Of a stretch of 64,000 nucleotides of DNA, positions 12,071 to 22,395 are shown piece by piece. Every line of letters starts with the position of its first letter. Position 1 is the first letter of the stretch. Under the pieces are notes generated by a model. That model searched no databases. It worked only from the letters and a program-made list of their open reading frames with translations, and was not told the origin of the DNA. Position numbers and translations under genes: made by a program. This stretch comes from Lumbricus rubellus (lineage: Eukaryota; Annelida; Clitellata; Crassiclitellata; Lumbricidae), in NCBI GenBank assembly GCA_945859605.1, contig OX243815.1:38962329-39026328 (forward strand). The letters run 5' to 3'.

Positions 12071-12537
12071 AATACTAATAATACTATAATACTAGACTTC
12101 CGTGTACAGTGTATACATAGGAGTCTGCGGGTAGCCTATACCAGTGGGCTTACTGATGTTTGGGACAACAAGTCTGGATTATATAGGCCCTACCATACTA
12201 GCTGGGGTACCCGGCGCTGCCCGGGAAATTTAGGATTCGACCCGCTCCGGCCACAAGCCCACCACATCCTCTCCTTCAGTGTCCCTTTGCTGGACGACTA
12301 CCCATCACCATAATTATCACATTCAGACTTGAAAAATCAGTCTAATTGTCTAATAAAAGCCTTTAGTAAACTACTCCGCTGCCAATCGGACGTCCTTAAA
12401 AGGGGATGAAGCAACAACAACTCAAAGGTGTCCACGCAAGTCATAATTATTATTTTGCAGACCACCCTTTTGGCCGAGCTCTTCAAGTTTTTGAGCATTT
12501 AGCTCAATATATGTCATCTACACCCTATCTGGGATCG

Positions 12538-12856
12538 TCAGAGCACACTGATCTCATATCTGGAATTCGGACGTCGATCTTCAACCAACTCGATTGGTCT
12601 TGGGTCGAGAGGGTCGGTCGGTTCCGCTTCAACGTCCAGTCCACGATTGTAGTAGACGTGCGCCACTCCCCCTAGCGGCTGCGACCCCGCGTTCACCGTC
12701 AGTGCGCTAGGGTGGGTCCTCTCGCTGTTGACGGACTGCATGGCGGCACTCGAGGTTGGCCCCGGCGAGGTCAACTGGTGATGGGAATCGTCGTTGTCGG
12801 TCACGTTCGGAGACTGAAGACCGGCCAACATCGGAGCCAGAAGCATCAGACGTTTC
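12538..12856 (-). CDS. Possible terminal exon of an unidentified minus-strand gene
   Basis: A GC-rich island in AT-rich DNA. On the minus strand an acceptor with a pyrimidine tract (TTTTTAACTTTTGCGATTGAAG) precedes an open frame that reads KRLMLLAPMLAGLQSPNVTD and continues about 105 codons to a TGA at 12538. The peptide is rich in Pro, Ser and Asn, with no membrane segment or recognised domain. It has no good donor, so it would be a last exon. No upstream exon is identified and no homology recognised; a decayed element or chance frame remains possible. Confidence 0.3.
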
Positions 12857-13567
12857 CTTCAATCGCAAAAGTTAAAAACAGTTTTAGTTAAGAGTTGCGG
12901 TTTTCAAACAATCAAAATAATCGATCCCCACATATGCCCGATATGCAACTAGATATTCAGTGAGAAGTGAAAGTAAATGAGTAAATATATAATTAGGCCT
13001 ATTCTTTTATTTATTGTAAGTTTTTTTCTGTGTCGTTTCTGTTGCAACAGTATTTTTTACCCGGGAGGGCTGCAAACCCTCCGCGGAACCCTCCTCCTTT
13101 TTCCGGGCTTGGGACCGGCACAGGCTCCCCTTGAGGAACCTGAGGCGGAGTTAAGACCAATTCTAATATTAATAAAATAATAATTGTTGTTCTTCGAAGC
13201 CATTTAAGCTGCCACTAGTGATCTATATAATAGGCCTATTTTGTATACCGGTATACATGTAGGCTAAGGCTATTGATTTGTCAGGCGGTGCGTTGTAGGT
13301 CTAAACATGTGCAAAGCTTGGCACTACCATGACTTCCAATTATTAATTGAAGTCTTGGTTTGTGGGCCTGTGATAATAAGTCAACTATAGGTCTTATATT
13401 AAAAACTGACGAACGATTCACAATAGGTCTTGGTCCATCAAAAATTCAAGCAGCCCTATCAGTGTCGCTTCTAATAGCATTTGCATGAGGCCATGAAGCA
13501 TGGAGTAATTGGAGTTCCACGTAGGCCTACTAAGAATAGAACCGATCGGAACTTCTGTAGCCCAAGC
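12857..13567. other. Intergenic with a GC-rich block
   Basis: A GC-rich block at 13058-13150 (CCGGGAGGGCTGCAAACCCT and onward) looks like a repeat fragment but I cannot assign it. The rest is AT-rich with TAGGCCTA-type words. Confidence 0.3.
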
Positions 13568-13721
13568 TTACTTTTCGTATCTTCGCAGAACGATTGTTGA
13601 GATGATGAGACCTATAATCGCTGTGGCCATTACTCCTGCTCCAGATGCAACAGCTGCTATCCACACTATAATTATGTACACACGAACACGAACATAATAT
13701 TCAGATTTTAAAATCATCGAA
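13568..13721 (-). CDS. Possible last exon: membrane anchor and short basic tail
   Basis: On the minus strand, after an acceptor (GATTTGACAG), an open frame reads SMILKSEYYVRVRVY and then a hydrophobic segment beginning IIIVWIAAVASGAGVMATAI and ending GLIISTIVL. RRYEK and a TAA at 13568-13570 follow. This is the layout of a single-pass membrane protein's C-terminus with a positively charged stop-transfer tail. It could belong with the signal-peptide exon at 16161-16266 on the same strand, but no connecting exons were found. Family unknown. Confidence 0.35.
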
Positions 13722-13801
13722 CTGTCAAATCAATTGCCATATCAAATAATTAAATTCGTTGATCCATTGTTGTAGATCTAATGCCTATAGGGCTAAGGGT
13801 A

Positions 13802-13985
13802 ACAATATTTTCTGCTTCTTCTTTCTTCTTTTTGCTCTTCCATCAGTTTCTTGACGATGAGACCTTTATGAAGTGTTCTGTCTCTGACAGTTTCACCCAC
13901 CATGGTCAAGTTTGTGTTTTTGCATATTAAATCTTCCTTGATATTGTCTATCCATCTTTTCTCGAAATTTTCTGCTGATTATAGC
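13802..13985 (-). pseudogene. LINE reverse-transcriptase C-terminal fragment
   Basis: On the minus strand the frame reads AENFEKRWIDNIKEDLICKN and then TNLTMVGETVRDRTLHKGLI. RW(I/L)DNIKEDL followed by a ...VRDRTLW-like block is typical of the far C-terminus of some non-LTR retrotransposon ORF2 proteins. The fragment has no flanking RT core and is not a functional gene. Confidence 0.5.
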
Positions 13986-14657
13986 CTATGCAAAATGAGC
14001 AGGGTTTAAAGCGGGTGAGAACACATGCGTACGGCTGTCCTACGTAGCATTATAGGCCTACTGCTCTCGAAATTCTCTGTTTGCTTCCCACTGCTCACCA
14101 TGCATAGAACTCTGCAGGTCCATGGAAACACATTCATTCTAATGAAACCCTTCCTCAGCTCACCCATTCGTCGTACCACTGCTCAGTCTTCCAAATCAGA
14201 TCAAGAAAAAGCATCCTTCCACATACATTCCTATACTAAGTAGCCTACTAACTCTTTTGCCCCTTTCGCCTACGAATCGCTTGTGTGCAACTCTTGGTTA
14301 CATTGATCCTTTTATGTCGTCCCTTTTCCTCAACCACGAATCCACCGAAGTTAAATAGCTCTAGCCAAGTCAGTGTATATAGGCCCTACGTTATTTTTTA
14401 TATATTTGTAATACTGTACAAATGGACAGGTCATACCATAGGGCACTCACAAAGGAAGGCTACCCTGGGAAAATGTTTCGGAATCTGAATAGCCTAGTTG
14501 TAACTTGTAAGCCTACATGTATGTAGGCCTATATATGCAATAGATGACACTCTACCAGCTGCAACCTACATGGAATGACAGTTGGGTATGAACTCTGTTT
14601 TACCAAGGTACTTAAGGTTATCTTCTGGTGACATTCTCGTGTGGAGTTTTGCAAGCA

Positions 14658-14852
14658 AAAAAATGAAATGTTCAGGGCTTAACGACACTGTTTCATATCG
14701 AAGATGATTAGTGTCGGAGGCAGAGAACAACCTCATACTCCACGTTTATATTGCGACCGAGCCACCCGCTGTAAAGATCCCCGACCGGGAATTGAACCCG
14801 GGCCGCCGGCGCGGCGAGCGGGCTACAACCCACTCGACCACGCAGGATCCTC
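14658..14852 (-). mobile_element. tRNA-derived SINE with 13-bp target duplication
   Basis: The minus strand begins GGATCCTGCGTGGTCGAGTG, with an A-box-like TGGTCGAGTGG, and has a T-arm/B-box-like GGGTTCAATTCCC. A non-tRNA body and a T-rich tail follow. The direct repeat AGTTTTGCAAGCA flanks it exactly (14645-14657 and 14853-14865), which marks a retroposed insertion. The anticodon arm does not fold into a standard 7-base loop, so this is not a tRNA gene. Confidence 0.65.
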
Positions 14853-14865
14853 AGTTTTGCAAGCA

Positions 14866-15401
14866 TTCAATAAGCCAGTATAGTAGGCCCTAACAATCGA
14901 GCAGTGGCAACCTCGTTATTTCCATCATCAAAGTCAAGTGGGACGACTTTGTGCTCGAGGTGGCTCATGACTGGTTTTGTGCATAGCCATTGCCACAAAA
15001 GTAGGCTAATGTAGCCTATTAGGCTGTCAAAACGGGTCAAAAATGTTGTCGTGTTTTCGCAAGTGGGGCACAATAAACCTATAGTCGTGTACCAATCTGA
15101 AGTAGACCTTTTCATTAGTCGGTGCTGCTATGACCTGCAGATTGCATGTAGACCTATTTACTTCAAACCAGTTCCAGCCAACCAAATCAGCCATGCGTCG
15201 TGCCTTCTCCCGCAACGTCACTCATGCGTGAACTCGGTTTAATTGTCATCGCTGAACAAGCAACTTAGACCAACGTTTATTCAAGTGGGTTAGATGCAAT
15301 GAGTCAGTAACACCGCACACAAAAGAGCTCTTAGAAACTGCAGAATTACAATGAGCACGACCACGGCCAATCAGAAGCGAATTCCATATAGAATAATTGA
15401 C
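14866..15401. other. Intergenic; one doubtful minus-strand frame
   Basis: A minus-strand frame at 15027-15221 includes ADLVGWNWFEVNRSTCNL and could be an exon of the candidate membrane-protein gene, but its splice sites are poor. Confidence 0.2.
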
Positions 15402-16032
15402 TTCCCGATAAGTTCGCTCTGCCATCCTCTATGGTAGTCTTTCCTCATCTTTATCTAGCCTCGAAGCCTGCCTTTTCTTTGGGGTTGCACGCATTGGGAG
15501 CGCTTCTGAAAGGCTCTTGCTGCGAGAAGCGCTTTATAAGTGAGCAGGTATACAATGCAATACAATATGATACAATACAATACATGCACGCATTGCGTGG
15601 GTCCCTGAACTGGAATGAAACTGACCTGGCGTGAATAGCAACGACGCTAATTAATTAAACACATTCCTTACCTTAATCAATGAGTTCATTATTTTAGATC
15701 GAACTATCAAGCATGTGGACGAGACAGGCAGAGACAGGCAGAGACAGGCAGAGACAGGCAGAGACAGACAAGTAAGCGACCATACACAAACAGACAACGC
15801 TGCATACATGCAGTCAACTGGACAGACTTACCGGATACAGTAAACGCACAGCAGCTGTAAGCTCTTATGCCTCTAACTTTATCTTATCTCATCTTATCTG
15901 ACCATTTATAAAACGCTTCTTGCAGCAAGAGCCTTTCAGAAGCGCTCCCAGTGCGTTCAACCCCGAGAAAAAAGGCAAGTTTTTAGACGAGAGAAAGACG
16001 AGGATACACTACCAGAGCGAACTGATGGGGTA
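15402..16032. repeat. Long inverted repeat, arms about 130 bp
   Basis: The left arm (about 15402-15545) and right arm (about 15905-16032) are inverted copies. Shared blocks include AGTTCGCTCTG, GGGAGCGCTTCTGAAAGG and CTCTTGCTGC.AGAAGCG. The spacer holds ACAATACAATAC words and a GAGACAGGCA tandem (15720-15768). It resembles a foldback transposon, but I found no target duplication. Confidence 0.6.
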
Positions 16033-16160
16033 AGCCCAACTTTAAAATATGATTCTAAGAAGCCGGAAGTGGTGAATAGCAGTTGAAATGACGTATAATA
16101 ATTATAATAATGTACTCACTTGTGTTTGGATTAACGGTGATTCGAGATTAATGTACTTAC

Positions 16161-16266
16161 TTATGTTTGGATTAAAGGTATTTCGAGGTGATGATTGCCA
16201 ATCTACGCCGATGACATCATCCAAGCACACAACCACGATCAGCAGGAGAAACATTACTGAAGACAT
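16161..16266 (-). CDS. Possible first exon encoding a signal peptide
   Basis: On the minus strand an ATG at 16266 (another in frame at 16296) opens MSSVMFLLLIVVVCLDDVIG followed by VDWQSSPRNTFNPNI. The frame runs into a good donor (AAACATAA|GTAAGTAC). A hydrophobic core followed by small residues fits a cleavable secretion signal. A second donor-like copy (CAAACACAAGTGAGTAC) lies 45 bases further on, because the sequence around the donor is tandemly duplicated (16112-16175). The exon may pair with the anchor exon at 13568-13721. Family unknown. Confidence 0.35.
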
Positions 16267-16354
16267 CTCTACAAAGTTAGAATAGTTGAGCTGCATAAAC
16301 AGAATTTTTTTTATTATAGGCCCTATATAATCAATAGCCTAATGTGCTCCACCA

Positions 16355-16418
16355 CAAGTATCTTGTTATACAAGTATCTTGTTATACAAGTATCTTGTTA
16401 TACAAGTATCCTGTTATA
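16355..16418. repeat. Four tandem copies of a 16-bp unit
   Basis: Unit CAAGTATCTTGTTATA; the last copy has one change (ATCCTG). Confidence 0.9.
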
Positions 16419-16560
16419 CATTCAGAGGCTCAGAGCCTACCTTTCATTCATTCATTACAAAATTTATAATTATAGCACCCATTAGAGGCAACAATACTCA
16501 GAGGTAGGCCTAGTCAATACAATAGTAGGCCTATGTAGGAATTATAGGCTATATTTAGTT

Positions 16561-16720
16561 AAGAGACTCCATCCATCCTTGAACCTTCTATCCATCCCTC
16601 CACCCATCCATCCTTCTATTCATCCATTCATCCATTCATCCATTCATCCATCCTTCTATCCATCCAACCGTTCATCCATCCGAACGTCCATTCATCATTG
16701 TTCTATAGATTGACCGTCCG
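16561..16720. repeat. Degenerate (CATC)n / (CATT)n array
   Basis: Interrupted CATC and CATT words, followed by CCGT-type words to about 16790. Confidence 0.8.
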
Positions 16721-17293
16721 TCCGTCTAGCTGTCTGTCCAGGATGTCCATAATTATAGTCCTTCTTTTGTCCGTCCGACTGTCCGTTACACTTTGACACC
16801 ACCGAAGACAAAGACAAGTAGTCCTACCGGGTATTATAGGCTATAATTATGACAATTCGTCTCACGAGACTTAATTTCAATGTAATATTGCAACAACGAC
16901 TCGCTCAGCTTCGACTATGAAGAATTGAAGAACCTATTCGCCGCAATATAATATCTGTTTTGACAATGGACTTCAAATAGTTTGGGCCAGAGAAGGCTCT
17001 GGCGTGGGTTTTATAGGCCTACATCTGCGTGCGCGCACAAGTACACGCACGCACGCACACACACATGCGCGCTCACGCTAACTCACTTGTAGGCCGATGT
17101 GCTGCAAGAAAATAATTAATATTATGGAATAGACATATTTTATGATAATATTTTTATGGGGCTTTGATTTCATTGGCAGAATCTTACATACAGACCTAGA
17201 CTATGCCTACTTAGGATAGGCCTATAGCTTATAGGCTATTATACGGGCTACATAAACCATAATGAGCAATTTTGAGCATATAGGCCTAATATA

Positions 17294-18300
17294 CAGGGTG
17301 GGCCAAAAAAGTGAGAACATCGCGTAAAAAGTAGCATAATTGCATCAAAACTTGTTTCACTGTATCCAAAATAGATTAAATTGTTTGCTCATTCACTTAC
17401 TTACCTATTTAGCTATATGATGTCTTTATTTCGACGCATTTTAAAGCAAAATTTACAACTCAAAACGTACAAGCGTGTAATCGGGCAGAAGCTAAATGAA
17501 AATGTCACTTTGAAACGCTTTCAACGCAGTCGGCAGCTACTTGAGCGGTTTCCTAACGAGAGAAGTGTACGATCGAAGCATCTGGTTTACCGACGAAAAG
17601 ACATTCACCGATGCCACTCCAGTTAACTGTTTATTCCGTTGAAACAAAGAAAAATGTAAGTTCAGGAAAGTCGACTCATACGAGAACGTGACCATTTCAG
17701 CCGCGCGGTATCTTTTATATCAGTTGGTGTGTCTCGAATGGGTAAAACTAATATTGTGTTGGTTGAACCAGGCGCCAAAGTAAACAGTGAATACTATTGT
17801 GGACATGTTCTGAGACAAGGCGATATGTGATCGCCATAACTGGACATTACAGCAGCAAGATGGAGCTCCATCTCATACAGCGAGAAATACGATCAACTTT
17901 CTTCGTCAGGAGAATGTTAACTTCATCGAGCCAGACATGTGGCCACCGACCAGTTGTGATTTAAACACAGTAGATTATGCCATATGGGGTGCTTTGCAAG
18001 AAAAAGTCTACCTTCGGCGATAATTTACCACAGTTGAGCAGCTCAAGTTGGCAATAATCGAACTTCGAAGAATGAAGAAATCTGGGACAGCGTTTTATTG
18101 ACATGTAGGCTAGTAGCATAAACGAGTGGCGTTGACGCTTAGAAAAACTCGTTGAGAAGCAAAGAAGACGCATTGAACATGATTTCTGATTAGCTAAATA
18201 CCTGGCAAACAAAAATATATGAAAACAATATAATTAATTGAATTATATTTGTAAATAACTCGTATTCTACAAGGTGTTCTCACTTTTTTGGCCCACCCTG
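17294..18300 (+). mobile_element. Tc1/mariner-type transposon, CAGGGTGGGCC family
   Basis: Inverted ends of about 26 bases start CAGGGTGGGCCAAAAAAGTG and are flanked by TA (17292-17293 and 18301-18302). The 1,007-bp element contains a degraded transposase. Confidence 0.85.
17440..18110 (+). pseudogene. Degraded Tc1/mariner-superfamily transposase
   Basis: Pieces are found in several frames. LKRFQRSRQLLERFPNERS is followed after a shift by IWFTDEKTFT, the first catalytic Asp block. Then comes WTLQQDGAPSHTARN-like sequence (as WTLQQQDGAPSHTARN), the second Asp block, and EPDMWPPTSCDLNTVDYAIW, the third Asp block. All three catalytic blocks can be read, but frameshifts and stops separate them, so the gene is dead. 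The blocks match in style those of the 8641-9660 element. Confidence 0.75.
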
Positions 18301-18302
18301 TA

Positions 18303-19165
18303 CGTAGGCTTCGAAGCCTTCTATGCGTGAATAATTTAAGCATAATGATATAGGCCTAGGCTACATTTGTATAGGCTACAATGTCATACATGTATATTTT
18401 GTATATATATTTAGGCTTAGTTATGCATAGGGCATAGGCTATAATTTTATAGGCTTATGCATGTGTAGCCTAAGTCGTATGTAGTGTAGTCTCTATAATA
18501 GTCTATATTCTATAAGACGTGTAGGGTCTATAGGGCCTACTCCTATGGAACTTGTAAATGACACTAAAATCAATTAATTAGGCCGATTTTTATACATAAT
18601 AATAGGCCTAATTATTATAATTATTATATTGCCTTATTAAATTATACGTGGGCCTAGCTAGCGTAGTCTACCTAGCCTATAGCCTAGGCCTTTTTGAGTT
18701 AATTCACCGTAGGCCTAAGATTTTGAATATGCCTATGCAGTATGAGAATTGTGGAAAAATAACTGGGGGTTGGCCTATGATAAACTTGAAATTGGGGTAT
18801 GAAAAACATACTTTAACATGGGGCTCTAAAAATTACTGGGGGGGGTTGAACCCCCTCCCAACCCACCGGCAATTCTCACCCTGTGCCTATGCCTATATAG
18901 GCCTACGTACTAATTTGAACTTCTTAGAAGCAATGTAGGGCCTATAGGCCTACAGGCAAAATAGTCCCTGCAGTAGAACAGTTACTGTAGGCTACATGCA
19001 TTTTTAGGCTACATTGCTACTGTGCGAAGCATAAACATAGACTATTAAAAATCCATGCAGCTGCTGCATAGATTTAGCAACTAAATAAATATATATCTAT
19101 GGGTTCAATTAAGAACTCTGGCCTGCAAATTTAATTATCACTCGTCAAAATAAAGTAAAAATGTT
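18303..19165. other. TAGGCCTA-rich intergenic DNA upstream of C2orf69
   Basis: Dense GGCCTA/TAGGCC words and one small hAT (18738-18883). The C2orf69 promoter should lie near 19000-19160, but no TATA box or other clear element is visible. Confidence 0.4.
18738..18883. mobile_element. Small hAT MITE, 146 bp, copy 1
   Basis: Starts CAGTATGAGAATTGTGG and ends GGCAATTCTCACCCTG. It is flanked by an exact 8-bp duplication TGCCTATG (18730-18737 and 18884-18891). It is clearly homologous to 28828-28977. Confidence 0.75.
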
Positions 19166-19459
19166 ATGCAGTTTTGCAAACTTAGAAGTTTTTTTCAAAG
19201 TCACAAATGTTGGTGGACGTTAACGGCGTCTGTTTTACTGTTCAAAGGACCGTTGCTTTGCTGTTCAACTGACTTTGCTTCGTTTTCGAAAAGATCTTCA
19301 GCGTTCGACAACCACCCTGTGATGGAGTCGGATTCAAATGTCCAGACGAAGAGATTGACGCAAGTAACCGGAGACAACGAGAAGAAAAATGATGTTATAT
19401 TCTGTGGACGTTCTGTTCACGCTGAATCAAATGTTGTTTTCTTTGGTGGGGATATCCAG
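19166..19459 (+). CDS. C2orf69: C2orf69 homologue, exon 1
   Basis: The first coding exon encodes 98 residues. It starts MQFCKLRSFFQSHKCWWTLT, a basic and then hydrophobic N-terminus that fits a mitochondrial or secretory leader; human C2orf69 protein is reported mainly in mitochondria. The middle is poorly conserved, as in the vertebrate protein. The exon ends VVFFGGDIQ, matching the conserved block before the central domain (YFPGDVQ in the human protein, from memory). It stops at a codon boundary before a GT donor (GTTGGT, not a strong site). A further ATG lies 5 bases upstream in another frame. The joined product with exon 2 is 335 residues, compared with 385 in human. Confidence 0.85.
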
Positions 19460-20039
19460 GTTGGTTTTTATCTGCGATCTGATAAGTAAGATCTTCGTGC
19501 TTCAAGTACGATTATTAATCTTTAATTGGAATGTTGCTGCTGCTCTGTAATTAGGAAAATCAATGTATAAGCTAAGAGTGGTTTCTGTAAAGTCACTTGA
19601 CACCAGCTTTTTTTTGCAGCCAGTAATGGTTTTTTGTTGTTAAAACTCGTGAACTGGTTTTCTTTAGTCATGCTCATGATGAAGCACAGATTTTCTCGGG
19701 TGATTTTATGCCTTTTATGAGTAAGGTTCCTTAGAGGTCTTTTCTTATAAATATAATTTATATATTTCTGCTTTAATTAAGTGATCCTGTTTTAATCGGT
19801 ATCTTGAGGTGTTGTTTCCATGAGAGTAAGCAATTTCTGTTATGAATAATTAAATAAAATTTTAAACAGTAAATTAACCTTATATTAAGTGGGTAAATCC
19901 TGTATTGTGAGGCATAATCTAATTTACTTTTGTCACCAATTTTATTAGTGTAGGCCTAATTTTTACTGAACTTTTCAGAATTAATCAGTTAACTTTCAAG
20001 ACTGATTTGACTTGTGACTTCAAATGGTGATGCTCTTGC

Positions 20040-20140
20040 ACGTGACATCCGCTCATTTCTGGAAATTCTCCACTTCTCTCTGTCCTATGCTTTGTGTGTT
20101 ACCTCTTGCACAGACCAACCCATATCCTGACAGTCCTTGT
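20040..20140 (-). pseudogene. LINE ORF2 C-terminal scrap in the C2orf69 intron
   Basis: On the minus strand the sequence reads DCQDMGWSVQEVTHKA, a stop, then DREKWRISRN. MG.(S/T).EE...A.DR..WR is the signature of the end of many LINE ORF2 proteins. It directly abuts the exon-2-derived fragment at 20137-20203. Confidence 0.45.
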
Positions 20141-20203
20141 ACATCAAGTCAGAACCATGTACTGGCTGGATGGGGGTCATAATGTTCAAATGTCTGGATA
20201 ACC
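20137..20203 (+). repeat. Decayed duplicate of part of C2orf69 exon 2
   Basis: The segment aligns with exon 2 at about 20661-20731 in the same orientation. Both contain CCATGTACTGGCTGGA.GGG followed by GGTCA.AA and TCTGGATAAC. The intron copy has several substitutions and a small deletion. It cannot code usefully. Confidence 0.8.
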
Positions 20204-20239
20204 AAATTGTTTATATATATGCAAATTTCGTTGTTGTAG

Positions 20240-20953
20240 GACTATGTTGAAAACATGAGAAGCCATCGTGACAATCATCGATTTGAAGAATGGAATCTGG
20301 AATCTACAGCTCAGCTCCTTGCTCGCCGGTTCCCTTCCAGCCATATCTGGGTCATAAAACCTGCAGTAATGGACCTCAAGACATTTAGCGTATACAGTAA
20401 CTTCCTCGAATGGGCGGACATGAGCAAACCGCTGTTCGGTGCTGGGCAGAATTCTTGGCAACATCTTTCCAAGTTGCTCACCAGCGCCGTAGAAAGAATG
20501 AACACCGGCTACGAGGATAACACCACCAACACTTGCACTGCGGATGAAATCTGTAGCACGTTTAATGACGCTTTACCGCTGCTGATCATTGGGTTCAGCA
20601 AAGGCTGTGTCGTATTGAATCAGCTCGTTTACGATCTCGAAAGCACGACTGAGGTTGACTTTGTACGTCGGGTCAGAGCCATGTACTGGCTGGACGGGGG
20701 TCACAACGGTGGTTCGAAAATCTGGATAACGGACGAGAAAGTTTTGCAGAGTCTCATCGTTTCCGACATTGAAGTGTTCGTTGATGTGACACCGTACCAG
20801 ATCAAGGATCTGTCTCGACCATGGATTGGTCGCGAGCACAAACAGTTTGTGTCGCGGATGACGCGGCTTGGAGGAAAAATTACTAACGTTGTTCATTACA
20901 AAGATGAAGAACGATCGATTGAGAACCATTTCAAAGTTCTCACGGAGTTCTGA
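20240..20953 (+). CDS. C2orf69: C2orf69 homologue, exon 2 (alpha/beta-hydrolase-like domain)
   Basis: After the acceptor TTGTTGTAG the frame continues in phase 0 (DYVENMRSHRDNHRFEEW) and ends at a TGA (20951-20953). Family blocks are seen in order: EEWNLESTAQLLARRFPSS; HIWVIKPAVMDLKTFSVYSN; LLIIGFSKGCVVLNQL; MYWLDGGHNGGSKIWIT; DVTPYQIKDLSRPWIGREHK; and SIENHFKV near the C-terminus. GFSKG has the GxSxG form of a serine-hydrolase nucleophile elbow, and the family is regarded as hydrolase-like. Loss of human C2orf69 causes a severe mitochondrial and autoinflammatory disease; the molecular reaction is not firmly known. The frame is intact, with no disabling change, so the gene appears functional. 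A decayed copy of part of this exon lies in the preceding intron. Confidence 0.95.
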   Translation, partial: DYVENMRSHRDNHRFEEWNLESTAQLLARRFPSSHIWVIKPAVMDLKTFSVYSNFLEWADMSKPLFGAGQNSWQHLSKLLTSAVERMNTGYEDNTTNTCTADEICSTFNDALPLLIIGFSKGCVVLNQLVYDLESTTEVDFVRRVRAMYWLDGGHNGGSKIWITDEKVLQSLIVSDIEVFVDVTPYQIKDLSRPWIGREHKQFVSRMTRLGGKITNVVHYKDEERSIENHFKVLTEF

Positions 20954-21487
20954 CGCTCAGCAGAATTTAGTTGACAGTTTCCATTCGTATTTTCATCTTT
21001 TGTTTTAGAGTCTTTAGAGTTTAGACCATCGAATGATTAACGTATACTAGTATCGTGACTGGTTAATTTGTCTAGAGCTCTAAACCCCTTTTGGAAAATG
21101 TTTGTTTTGCTAGTTGCTGGTTTGCTTCATCTGTGATTAACTGGCTTAGTTCGAGAATGGTAGAAAATAGCTGGGTCAGACTTTTATCGACGTGCACTTG
21201 GAGTTTTCAAAGATGACTTTACTATTTGGTCGTAAGAAAGAATGGGATGCTGTGATTTGTAGGATATAACATAGGCCAAAACTTCACAGGCATTGCTAAA
21301 TGGAGGCAGAAAGATATTCTCTTTGTGTTTTTTACGTTGGCCTACTTCACCAATAACCAGGATTTTGAGAATTTTGCCGATATAATCGTTTGTTACACTT
21401 TGCTCATGGCTGTGTTCAGAGTTGCCTCCTTTTGGATGTAATGTAAGTCTGACTACTTTCCTGGTAGACTTTTATGAGTAGCCTATG

Positions 21488-21526
<39 letters not shown>

Positions 21527-22289
21527 CATACATACATATACATAGCATATGTATGTATTATGTGTGTGTGTGTGTGTAACTGTATAATATGTATATATTA
21601 TACATATACTATGACTGGAAGTAATTTTGGACTAACAAGCATGATAGTGAAACATAATTGAAAAAATACATAATTGAAAAAGATAATTAGTTTATTTCAA
21701 CCATAAGTTTATTGGAATCTGCATTTAATCTAAGTAATCGCTAGAACCTATACTTGACGTCTATCGTGTTTTATTGAGTTGGGACTCTTAGGTCCTTTGG
21801 CAAACGAAACGATATTCCACGATACTGGCTATTTCTTATTAACAGAAACGCATTAACCTATTCGGAGACTTCTGCCGAATGCCAAATGGAGAAAAGTTAA
21901 ATATTGTTTCTAATTTACAGTAAATTAAGCCAAAGTAATTAAAATAATTTCATGGAATTATTTGAGTTAATGCATGCAGTCGTATAGATAAGAAATTAGT
22001 CGAACGGGATTATAATTAGAAATCTGAAGAAAGATGAAGATCAGAATGAAGGTAGAAAAGAAGAAGTGGCCAAATACACAGAAATAATTAATTAGTGATA
22101 ACCATTTACGGTATTTTATTTTTTAAAAATCACTGATCAAAACAATGAGTTCGGACTAAAATTTCGTAGGCCACGATTGCTGTATATTTGAGTGTGCCTA
22201 TATTTGGGCTACCCAATACCCATGCAGTGATAAAATGCAACTCTTTAAAAATACAGTCTACACAACAACATCTAAAACTTTTTGTATGT
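20954..22289. other. 3' flank of C2orf69 and intergenic DNA
   Basis: Probably begins with the C2orf69 3' UTR; I see no strong AATAAA close by. It contains a (TA)n run at about 21487-21532 with TG/TA words to 21605. Confidence 0.4.
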
Positions 22290-22395
22290 TTTCCACGACC
22301 TTGATTAAGTCCTTCACTCGCTTGCAGTGCGAAGTAGTGTCCGCGCTGTAGTCGGGAGCGCCTCTGAGTAGGGAGCATGCAGGGGCACTCTTACC
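22290..22395 (+). mobile_element. SINE-like fragment related to 11885-12070
   Basis: Shares AAGTCCTTCACTC, a GTGTC(C/T)GC...GTAGTCGGGAGCG stretch and CTCTGAGTAGGGAG with the minus-strand repeat at 11885-12070. The tRNA-like head is missing or unrecognisable, and the ends are not defined. Confidence 0.4.

Noticed and set aside
14755..14852. Functional tRNA gene on the minus strand
   Set aside because: The T-arm and acceptor pairing look plausible, but the anticodon arm does not form a normal loop and the sequence is flanked by SINE-type target duplications.
20186..20929. Minus-strand open frames of 64-118 codons
   Set aside because: They are antisense shadows of C2orf69 exon 2.
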